This document shows positions 54,231-64,000 of a stretch of DNA of 64,000 nucleotides, piece by piece (position 1 is the stretch's first letter; each line of letters starts with the position of its first letter). The stretch is from positions 9,021,476 through 9,085,475 of the forward strand of contig CM022665.1 of the NCBI GenBank assembly GCA_012295275.1. The letters are read 5' to 3'. Position numbers and translations under genes: made by a program. Under the pieces are notes generated by a model. That model searched no databases. It worked only from the letters and a program-made list of their open reading frames with translations, and had not been told where the DNA came from. This DNA is from Chrysomallon squamiferum. Its lineage: Eukaryota > Mollusca > Gastropoda > Neomphalida > Peltospiridae.

Positions 54231-54827
54231 AGTTTTATTTATTTTTTTATTATATTTATATATATGCATTTAAAAAAAATTATACTGGCGATGTCCACTG
54301 GTTTTTAAGTTACTGAAGATAGTAAGCTTTATATACACGTACATTTTATGCAACGCAAATAAAAATAGAATAGAACTTGAACTATCTGTCAGATAATTAT
54401 ATTCTTAACTTTTTGTTAAACTATAAATTAGATCCAACTGAATTAAAATAATAAAATTATTAATCATTTTAAGAGATTAATATTTCATATTTTTTTTTTA
54501 TCTTAAAATACCTCTGCTTGTCGATTAAAACGTAAACCGCTCTGTTTAAATAAAATAATGTTCGTTTCAAAACGTTTTCAAAAACAAATGTAATAATACA
54601 ATACTTACTTTTATACATTAATGACCTATTAAAGACAATAACTAATAAATAAACGAAATAAATGACAACTGTATAGTACATAATTGTTGTTATTATTATT
54701 ATTATTATTATTCCAGAGAATCACTTTTGAACTTTTCAGTGGATGTATTAATTTGAATTTAAAAAATTAAACTTTTAAACCGTACAGGTACGATACAGTT
54801 AAACTGTATGTATATGTTAACACTTAC

Positions 54828-54895
54828 CTTGGCTGAAAGTAAAACAATCCAAAGCGCTGTCAGATTTGTGGACAGCACTTGACACTAAGCGCAAA
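54828..54895 (-). other. Predicted 5' UTR exon of the insulin-related gene
   Basis: A consensus donor, AAG|GTAAGT, follows 54828 on the minus strand. The upstream limit near 54895 is an estimate from TATA-like ATAAAAG boxes about 30 bases further up. An untranslated first exon is needed because exon 2 opens with an acceptor 19 nt before the ATG, and vertebrate insulin genes have the same three-exon plan. No transcript evidence is available. Confidence 0.5.
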
Positions 54896-54914
54896 GAAAG
54901 AATACCTATCAATC

Positions 54915-55200
54915 TCGCTCTTTTATCCTTTTATCGACGATCGTTGCCTGCCACCCACAATGGCTAGCAGTGCTTGAGAAAACCGTCTAAAAGACCCGAT
55001 TTGTTCTCTTTGGAGTTTTTCTGGCCTCTGTCTCTCTTATCAGAACATGTAGAGATAATGATTGGTTGCTTTGCCTTGTTCTAGCTCAGAGTGATCCTCT
55101 TATTTCACATGTTCAATTTACTGTTTAAAAAACTCCCGCTAGTCTTATTATATTCTCCCCCACGCAGCCTCGGTTCCATTCTCACGTGAAGAGTTATGCA
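54915..55200 (-). promoter_or_regulatory. Predicted insulin promoter region with TATA-like boxes and an E-box
   Basis: Two ATAAAAG motifs occur on the minus strand (plus 54920-54926 and 54928-54934). A palindromic TCACGTGA at 55182-55189 contains the E-box CACGTG bound by bHLH-ZIP factors of the USF/TFE type. The stretch to about 55450 is visibly less AT-rich and has no long homopolymers, as expected of a conserved regulatory block. Open frames at 55105-55447 on this strand look like by-products of that composition. Confidence 0.4.
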
Positions 55201-56089
55201 TACCCGACACTGTGACGACAATATTTGAGAACCCATGCTGCTGTTAATCGATCTAAGTCGACTTGCTCGTGGCAGCATAATCTTTTGTTTGCTGGGACAA
55301 ATTAGAATCACACTGTAACAGTACGTTCAATAGTGAAGACGTTCCTTTCCAATAAAACAACATACCCCCCATCTTGTTTGTTATGTCCGCCAGGGAAACT
55401 TGAGATAATTGTTGATTTTTGCTACTGGTAAACCACATACAAAGCAAACAAATTCTATAGAATTGTATAGCCCTAAAGATAACTAAAAATAATCATTAAA
55501 TATTTTTACTACTTTTATCGTGCAAAGTACAAACTTAAAGAAAATTGATGTTTGTGAATCAGTTAATCTTCCGCTTAAGGCTTCATATTTACCCCTGACA
55601 CGAAATCTTGTGTCTAAAATTCTTTTATACTGTTAATTACTTATATATTTTATTTCAGTTAAAACTGTCAGAACACAGTCTTACTTTTTTATAAACTGTC
55701 TGCTTTATCCAGATACTAATGGAAGTTCGTCTCGTATTAACAAATCATCTCCATTTTTCGTGCTCTTCAAAATATTTGAATGCGTTGCCTCATATTATAG
55801 ATATTTCAAACGAAAATGTAAGAATTAAAATCAGCTAATTTTTATACTAGATACTCAAATGCATGTATTTGTACAACATTCCGAACAAGCACAAGAAAAG
55901 GTTTATTTGTATGTCTGTTCTTAAATACAGCTAATGATGATTTAGCAAACTGATCGTAAAAATCAACTTTTGAATTTCTATATCAGACGTAATATTTGCA
56001 TCTTCTTGTCTTATCAAGACACCACAGTTTGCTGTAATTATCAGCCCACAGAGATGCATTTATCGGAAGACCTTTAGTACTGTATTCGA

Positions 56090-56280
56090 ATTATTATCAT
56101 CATCATCACCATCACCATCATTATCCTCCTCCTCATCATCATCATAATTATCATTACTGCCTCGACTACTACTACTACTTTTACTACTACTACTAAAACA
56201 ACTTCAAGTATACCACTACTGTTACTACTACTTCTAACTCTGTCACCGCCACCACCACCACAGACATCACCATTATCGCA
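56090..56280. repeat. Compound trinucleotide repeat block (ATC/CTC/CTA/CAC)
   Basis: Runs of ATC, CTC, ACT and CAC triplets follow each other with interruptions, as in an old, diversified microsatellite. Confidence 0.85.
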
Positions 56281-59111
56281 TCAGGGATGGGAGATAAATT
56301 AACACGGAATTCAAGAAACGTTTAATCTGCAGTTATGGCTACGGATAATACAAACAAAGATGGGAAATCTGATTCAAAATAATAGCTTCTCTCAAATAAA
56401 GACAAGAGAAATTTTATACGCACCCTTCTATACGCAATATGTCTACATCATTCTCTGATAAACCAGCCGTGCGCCCCATGAATTGAATATACAATAAGAA
56501 GAGTTCTAACTGTTGTCTACAGCTATAAACCAAACGCGACAACAGAAATTATTAAATTATCTCTGGATAATGAACACATAGCTGACGTCTTGTTCAGAAC
56601 ATTAATATATTTGCTACATACACGAGATTTGTTAAAAAACAAAAAAACAAAACAAACAACAACAACAAACAAACAAAATCAACAACAACATGGTATTTGT
56701 TAAAAAAAAAATATGGTATCTGCTACAGAGAACAATTTCCTGATAGCAGAAACGTATTGAGTTGGGTGAAAGACAACAAGCTGATACGCGCTATGGATAT
56801 TATCTCCTAGTCACCAACATCCAGACAGATAATTACGATTCTGTTTTCTCTTTCTTTGAATGCAGTTGTCATTTTATGATTAATATTCATTGAATGAGAT
56901 ATGCCGAGCATCGATGCAATTATTTAATCAGGTGAATAAACTCTCAGGCTTGTTATCTCTTATTTAGATAATGAATGTTCTCTTTTGAGGACCGCTCGTC
57001 TTCCTGCTTGCATTTACAAGATGACATCGTTTGGCATAAAGTGGGTACAAGAGTGTTGGATAACCGTATTGACATAGACAAACTTCCGTAGTGAAATGTC
57101 ACTTTTATTTTCAGTTCAGCGCAGTTCTACACAAGAGTTGACAAGTCGATAAGTATAAAACTGGCTTCAGACAGTTTTGATCGAGTTCAACACTTTCTAA
57201 AATATATACTGGAATCGGTTATCATCTTTTCAACTAATCCTATATTTTGATTAGTATTGAAATCTTTTCAAACAGTTTGTCCTAAACCTAAAAACCATAT
57301 TATACTTGTAATGACTAATACATTATTTTACTTTGATTTATGTTTAGTATTATGTTAAAAACAGAAATGTATTTAAAATATAAATCACACTTCTTAAAGT
57401 TGCATACTGAAAACGATGTAGATTATTTTCAAATCTCTTAATTGTGTAATGAAACCAGCTCCGTAGGGAACAGGGTTTTTTTTAAGATTAAATGCAAAAC
57501 TCTACACTCCTTAATTTATTTTAACTGGAAATATCTAAAAGCGTCCAAATACTAATTTAGAATAGCACGAAGTTTACGTCAACGAAACCGATGCTGATAA
57601 CTGATAAACAGTTGGGAATTAATGATTAAAAACATTGCAGCCTACAGTGTAACTGAACTAAACACCTTCACATCATTACATATCTTTAAAAAAATTAGAA
57701 ATAAAGTAAAATGTATGCACCTCTTTTAAAACAGTGTCAAATGTATCAGATGTTAAATCTAATTATATTTTTTTGAGAATAAGGATTATCTGACTATTGA
57801 AGTTCACAAATAAAACAAACGTATTTCTTTCATTATGAAAAACAGACTTCATTCTCTTGTAAATGCTACTGGTCTTGTGTTCAGTTATAGATAAGATTAA
57901 CCAAAACAGCAGTGATGTATTAGTGTTGAAGATTTATTTTCTGTTTCAAGTTCAATAATTAGAAAGATATAAAGGTACTAACTTCCAATAAACAAAAACT
58001 AAAAGTGGAATATAAATTTCTTACGTCATTATGAAGCGCTTGTTTATTTTTTCATTGAAAAAACTGTACTGTCTTAAAATAAGTTCATTTATTTATTTAT
58101 TTAATTATATTCTAATTTTCTAGAAACCTTTTGTGTAACCGTTTCCTAAAAATTACAATAAAATTTATCACATTTCATTCCACCAAAACAGTTTCAACAA
58201 ATCAGTATAACTAATGCATCCGCCATACTTATTTTTAAGCGATCAACGACAATGTTAAAATAAACACAGAACTAATAAGCCCTGGAAACACAAATTATTC
58301 AATTATTTTCTATTTTTATCGTGTTACTAATACAAGAAACTAAAAGTAAGCAACAAATTATTTTAAGTCGTATATATAAACGATTAATTAACAGGTTTTA
58401 CATATGCCTTCAGTTTAGTAATAATTAAAGTACATGTATCTATACTATTTTACAAACTGTAAACATGATATTTATACTATTTCACATTTCCATATTTCTT
58501 TGGTTTTCAAACATGAGTATAATTCATCAGAAATATGAAGCGAAAGAAGTATTTAACTAAACGACAATTAAGTTGGTGACAGAGATACATTCATTACATG
58601 ATAAATGTTATATTTAATAAACTCCAGTGTGAGGATAAGAAAGGAAAAACATTTCTTTTTCATTAGCATTTTGTCCCACGGAGTAAATACAAACAAGTTT
58701 TTAATAATCGGTAATCTACGGTAAAAATCAAACACTTGATATACCGGAACTTAAACCAACTCTTTAGCGTCGAACTACGTTCAGTTCACAAATAAGTTCC
58801 ATAACTGGTTATGAAAACAGACTCTGGTATCGTTAAATCTTGACTGTGTTATTTCTATCACTGGAATTGATTATATTTGCATTTCGCGATATAAACATGG
58901 TTTAGTGCAAGAAAACCCCTCAAAGAGCAATCTTTAAGACTTATTATCTAAGAAGAGAATTGCTGAAATAATTTTCTCTCCGGCGTCGTCATACACTGTA
59001 CGAGGAAGAAGTGATTACGATAATGATACAGAATCCCAATAAATATCAATTTTTTGAAAACATCGCCACAAACAGGATATACTTCGATGATATCTTTCAT
59101 CTGGACTTTAT

Positions 59112-59367
59112 ATGATAATCGATCAGGGACACAATGTTTGCGGTAATTTTCCTGTATTGTCCAGAGAGGACGTCATGAAGCTCCATTACTGGTCTCAAAT
59201 TTGACAAGAGTTTTCAAGCAGGATACTTCTCTTACTATATCCATGACACTTGTAACAATATTTATGTAGCAAACAAATCACAGCATCCGTACGAATGCGG
59301 AGATAGGTTAGAAGCAGCAGGATATGACATTTTCTGTGAGGTTAACAAGGCAAAATCGTACCCATAG
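59112..59367 (+). pseudogene. Possible decayed coding fragment, two frames
   Basis: From ATG at 59112 a frame runs about 29 codons (including NVCGNFPVLSREDVMKLHYW) to a stop at about 59202. The next frame is open from about 59179 to TAG at 59365-59367 and reads protein-like (GYFSYYIHDTCNNIYVANKS, then HPYECGDRLEAAGYDIFCEV). The change of frame near 59195-59202 would be a one-base shift. I do not recognise a family, and no splice sites were evident. It may be a relic of a gene or mobile element, or chance in a locally less AT-rich stretch. Confidence 0.25.
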
Positions 59368-59989
59368 GAATCGTTTTGAAACAGACATGTTGTTACAGTT
59401 TGACGTTGCCCATTCCCTCATTAATAATCTTTGGTTTGAAATAAAAACACGTACGCAATATACTTTGTCCGCAGTCTTGTTATGAATTATGAAATAATAT
59501 CAGAAACCTATTTTTCACTGTAAAATGAAGTTTATCTAAATGTTTTCTTAGTCGCATCTGCTGCTCAAATTATTATTTAGGGTGAAAAATATGTAGGTGT
59601 TTATATAACTGTATAGGTAAACTATTCCTTGTCCAAAATCCTTGGTAATATAACATAATAGTCTACAGGGTATCAACTTTCGACGAAAACATTCAAACAT
59701 ACACAAATGAAAATTACTCTTAAACAAATAGTCGATCTATGTGTGTGTTTGCATCTGCATCTAAGTCAATTACAAATTATATTATGACTGCTTTAAAAAA
59801 GAAGAAGAGTTTTGCTTTGTTTTCACTATCTTATTATCACAAAATAATGTAAGTGATATTTAGAATTAATAATTTTTAAAGCAGTGCGTCTTCCAGCGTT
59901 AAAACAACATTAATTACCTCCCCTGTTTATTTATTCCGTTTTATGGCAGTTGTAAAATTAATTTATTTTAGTATGTTTCATTTAATTTA

Positions 59990-60214
59990 TCAACGGCTAA
60001 TGTCAATAAATAACTTTACTATCATTATATCGACAGTTACTATTACTATTATCATTACAGCCATCAACACTACCATCACCACTACTAACAACACCGTCAC
60101 AACTTTTACTCTGACGACTACTACCACTACGACTAGGACTACAACTACTACTGCTACTACTGTTATTATCATCATCATCGTCATTGTTGTTGCTGCTGTT
60201 TTTATTATTATTAT

Positions 60215-60245
<31 letters not shown>

Positions 60246-60310
60246 AAGACGAAAATGAAAAATAGGATTTTGATAAAAATGATTATGGTGATAATAATAA
60301 TGATAATCAA
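59990..60310. repeat. Compound trinucleotide repeat block (ACT/ATC/AAG)
   Basis: ACT and ATC triplets pass into ATT and then an AAG run (60216-60250). Both strands are open for over 100 codons only because of the three-base periodicity; the translations are Thr/Ile or Val/Met low-complexity. Confidence 0.9.
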
Positions 60311-61294
60311 AATGGTACCGGAAGAAGAAAAACGGACATCTTCTAACTCAGCAGAAAGTTAATAGCTTCGTATGATGTCGTTCATTTAAATGGATAAATG
60401 AAATCATTAATAATTTATAAAAGGCCTTGAAATCAACTTTTGAGAGTATCGAGCCGCGGTACGGGATAAGTGTGCCTGAATAGACCTAGTAATGCGAATG
60501 ATACGTGTGTTTGCCCACTTACCTTAAACAGGTTACGTCGCCATAATTAGAGTAATTGGATTGACTGTCGCCGCAGTAATTTAATATTTGTAAACGTATC
60601 ACCAGGAACACGTTTTGCCATTACCTTTAATAAAGACACCCACGAGACCGACTAGTTTAGTATGACTATTATTTAAAGGCCACGTTCAGTGGCTGGTTCT
60701 TGTTAAACAATGTATGTTATCAGATGTCTGCTGTGATTACCTCAAATATGATAATAAGGAACTTAAAAGATGCGAGTTGAATCTAAATGATAAATTTCTT
60801 CCGTCTACTGTAATGAGATTATTTTGTTGTTGTTTTTTCGCCTGGATTAGAAGTCCATGATTATATATCAGCAAAAGTAAAACAAAAACAAAATACACTG
60901 CAGGAACAATACATACTATTAGTGGTTAATTTAATTCGTAAACTATTTATTGCTGAACAAACAGTTTCATGACTTAAATGTCATATGTCAAGGTTACTGA
61001 ATTAGACGATAAGTTTGTACGGACGATGGAATGAGGGTAAAAGATATGTGTGTTACTATGCTTTGTATTCTCTGTTATTTCTGTGAAGAATTTCACTTCA
61101 GATTTGTTTGCAAACAAGTAAAAGTAACTTGAGAAAATAAACAGTTAATCACATGTTAACTGTTAGTTATTAGATACCAAACAGGTGAAATCGTTGCAAG
61201 GAATCTTTAATATGCGCTTTCATATAAACAGGGGAATATAGAGAGCAGATTTTCAAACAGTACCTACGGAGTACTGATTAGAACAGGAAATAAG

Positions 61295-61365
61295 TAAACC
61301 AAGAACTGATCCTGCGACCCATTTTTTCAAGCGGCCCCTCTACCACAGAGGTAGAATCCATTCCC
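61295..61365 (-). mobile_element. Possible tRNA-derived SINE head
   Basis: On the minus strand CTCTGTGGTAGAGGGG (plus 61335-61350) resembles an A-box and GGTCGCAGGATC (plus 61308-61319) a B-box. The spacing is about ten bases shorter than in a tRNA, so the call is tentative. Confidence 0.35.
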
Positions 61366-63336
61366 TAGTAACGTTAGAGAGGCGACGTCTTGAAGGAATA
61401 TCTCATTTTATAATTCCAGTTAGAGATATCCAGTGCACTATACTTATTCCATGCCTTGATAGTTGTAACCAAAAAGATTATATAGCACGTCCTGCAGAGA
61501 TGTAACTGATAACGGCAGTCTGTCAAGTAATAACTGAAGAAAAGATCTGTATAAACAGCTAATTATAGCTGTACAGAATTGTCGGGTTCTTGAAAAGGTT
61601 TACTTGACATTTTAAAAGTGAAGTAAATATGATTTAAAAATGTTATTGTGCAGTTTTGTTTTGAAATCAATTTTTCCTTGTCTTTCTTTCAGTTTTTAAT
61701 GGTCGAACAGATTATTTCCGTATAATTTTCTGAACATATATCCAGATAGTTTTTCATTCATTTTGATATAATTAAATATCTACGTGAATAACAAGTTCTT
61801 TCAGAAAAAATGGCTAGCAGAAAGATTAAAATGTTTTCTCGATCGCTTCCTACGTGCTTTTTAGTGACCCATAAAAAAAAAAGAAACATGCTCATAACTA
61901 TGATTTTGAATATTTTAATGTCTCCTCAGCTTGCAATTTATCGAATAAAATTCTTCAGTGACACAAACACCGAACTACACATGCATTCCCTCACACAAAC
62001 ACACTCTCTGATATTCATATACACACATAGCTTACAAATATTTCAAATGAAGGGAACATGATTTAGGCAAGAACTGAACAAGAATTTAGGCTAGTATTAA
62101 ATATCTCATTTAGAATTTGGAAATTTACTGAATAGTTGTTATTAAATCAGATTTCGTCCAAAGCTTTAAAGAAACATCTAAAGACTATTTTGAAAACTTA
62201 AAATACTTTTCTTAACAAAAATATACCTTTCTATTCTGCTTAGAATAGCTAACATACTTTTGTAATTTGGGGTAAACTAATTTCTAGATGTCTGACGATA
62301 AACCTAATTAATTAAAACTATCATCATATTAGCGTTCTGCATTAGCAATAATTGCAGAAGAGACAGTATAGTATCATCAATGAATATATACATTTATACA
62401 GATACACAGATACACGCGCACGCGCACAAGCGCACACACACACGCATACATTTATAAAACGTATCAGAAGAAATCTGTTATGAATTTTTAAAAATAAAAA
62501 ATGTTATAATCTAAAGAAATGATAACATTTATTGTCTTCTAAATTACTAAACCAAATCTTTGTAATACCCAAGTAATACATATTCATTATAGTCGTTTAC
62601 ACTACTTTGCGCTGAAATTAATTTTAAAGATTTTAACAAATTTTAAAATCCAGGAGGCCCTTCAGATAGATGATTTGCCAGTGATACAATACATAATTAA
62701 ATGAAATAGTAAGAAGCATATGGATTCAAAATCAGTCCTGCACGTGACTTCATTTTACTTCTTGAGAACACCTAATTGTTAGACAAATGCAACTAGCGTT
62801 AACAATTTTCTTTTGCTGTATCAAAACCCTAATGATTTTACATTTACTATTTATTCTATATATAGAAAAAAAGATTTGTTGAAAGAAATAGTCAATAACC
62901 AAAAATAATTTTAAAAAAATAAGAAGAAGATCAAGACATTTGGAATTCTGTAAAACTCATTGGTTTAAAAACATTTTCAACCATTAAATTTAAATTGTGG
63001 ATATTTCTATAATGATGAAATTTCAAACTTGATAGTCGAATTATTAGATTGGTAACAGAAACTTGGTGGGTTTTAAGTAAGCAATACTAGGGCACTGAAA
63101 CCAGAAACCAAAATGCCTTTCTAAAACACGTTGTATGTTACCCTGTTAGAAAATTAGGTGAATCATTTATGTAGTCAGGATAAACCAGCCGTTATTAACC
63201 ACTGAATACGTGAGACTACCAGCAAACAAACTAATTCCTGTCACATTTGACTTCACCGTGGTGTAGGAACTTTCAGTGATTGTAAGAAATACTGTTTATA
63301 TGCTTCTCTGTTATACATATCAAAGTATGTATAAAT

Positions 63337-63655
63337 TACAGAAATAATGTACTTTAGCAGAAGTTCTAAACAACTGTATTACTTACAGAAATTATGTATT
63401 TCACCAGAAGTTCTAAATAGTTATATTAGTTACAGAAATAGTGTACTTCACCAGAAGTTTTAAATAGTTATATTAGTTACAGCAATAATGTACTTCACCA
63501 AAAGCTTTAAACAGTTATATTACAGGACTTATATATTTCACCAGAAGTTCTAAATAATTATACTACTTACAGAAATAATGTACTTTAGCAGAAGTTCTAA
63601 ACAGTTATATTAGTTACAAAGATAGAAATAATGTACTTCAGACAAGTTCTGAAAA
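63337..63655. repeat. Degenerate tandem array of about 47-bp units
   Basis: About seven copies of a unit close to TTACAGAAATAATGTACTTC followed by ACCAGAAGTTCTAAATAGTT and ATATTAG, with scattered substitutions and one shortened copy. It ends at a T run at 63661-63681. Not coding. Confidence 0.88.
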
Positions 63656-64000
63656 ATGTTCTTTTTTTTTTTTTTTTTTTTCTTTCTTTTTATTACTGCT
63701 GAATCCATTGTCGATTTTCTTGAAGCATTCTCTTGAATTATCCGTGCACGTTTTGGAAGATAAAATGATGAATACGCAGAAGCATTTAACACCTATGGAA
63801 ACTAACCTTCATAACAAAGTCTATCATCGCACTGATCTGCTAACAACTCAATGTAATCAGTTGACAGTCATTAAGACAAGAGCAATGCTACGTTAGGTTT
63901 GATCACAAAGCGCGATAAGGTTTGTTTCAACAGGAAAACAAGAGGCTCTCCGACTACAGGAATGTCTTATGGCTCATTTTAATGAAAGGCATCTGGCGTT

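Larger units (their letters stand above)
50932..54827 (-). other. Predicted insulin intron 1 (5' UTR intron)
   Basis: Bounded by the acceptor at 50932 and a strong donor AAG|GTAAGT at 54827. It contains a TATAA pentanucleotide array (52046-52148), trinucleotide runs at 54100-54230, a T run at 51904-51922, and two short protein-like frames (51659-51844 minus, 52475-52627 plus) listed separately. Confidence 0.55.
55450..63336. other. Upstream intergenic region, no gene recognised
   Basis: Mixed AT-rich sequence with two compound trinucleotide blocks (56090-56280 and 59990-60310), a possible SINE head near 61.3 kb and a disrupted protein-like stretch near 59.1-59.4 kb. The long open frames across 59943-60362 on both strands come from ACT/ATC/AAG triplet repeats. 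Confidence 0.6.

Noticed and set aside
53988-54308. 106-codon hydrophobic open frame resembling a membrane protein
   Set aside because: Phe/Leu/Ile content comes from T-rich and ATT repeat DNA.
55105-55447. Two minus-strand open frames of 64-68 codons upstream of the insulin exon
   Set aside because: No recognisable domain or splice support; better explained by the locally lower AT content of a regulatory region.
59943-60362. 139-codon open frame, the longest in the window, and its antisense partner
   Set aside because: Both are translations of ACT/ATC/AAG triplet repeats; low complexity on both strands and no domain.

Overview
This window looks like strongly AT-rich nuclear DNA of an invertebrate animal. 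It has long introns with GT..AG borders, many homopolymer, AT and trinucleotide microsatellites, short interspersed repeats and few open frames. The best lineage clue is an insulin-related precursor with eight cysteines (one extra cysteine in each chain), the arrangement known from molluscan insulin-related peptides. A mollusc, or at least a lophotrochozoan, is therefore the most likely source. There are no bacterial operons, CRISPR arrays or rRNA genes.

Layout. 1-10130 is intergenic and repeat-rich. 10170-26520 holds a plus-strand gene that I could join through 23 coding exons with every splice site and phase consistent. It encodes a 929-residue protein with an N-terminal ankyrin-repeat block followed by a glycoside hydrolase family 20 (GH20, hexosaminidase D/GcnA-like) module. 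The GH20 fold signatures are clear, but the catalytic Asp-Glu pair and several substrate-contacting residues are replaced, so it is probably a pseudoenzyme. Its start region carries two ETS-type motifs and a minimal ATG-TGA upstream frame. 26520-40580 is intergenic, with an old tandem array at 35.5-36.1 kb. 40.6-54.9 kb holds a minus-strand insulin-related peptide gene with three exons: a predicted 5' UTR exon near 54.85 kb, a signal peptide plus B-chain exon at 50.69-50.93 kb, and an A-chain exon ending at 41.36 kb. The last two are separated by a 9.1-kb phase-1 intron. 54.9-64 kb is the insulin upstream flank and further intergenic DNA, with another old tandem array near its end.

The two genes are convergent and show no sign of working together: one is a predicted nucleocytoplasmic ankyrin/GH20 protein, the other a secreted hormone. 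Other items are a Tigger/pogo-like non-autonomous DNA transposon 39 bp inside the insulin intron, several tRNA-derived SINE heads, a 38-bp minisatellite, a large hairpin, and three short protein-like frames of unknown status. Exon calls rest on manual reading of splice sites and phase; no transcripts or database searches were available.
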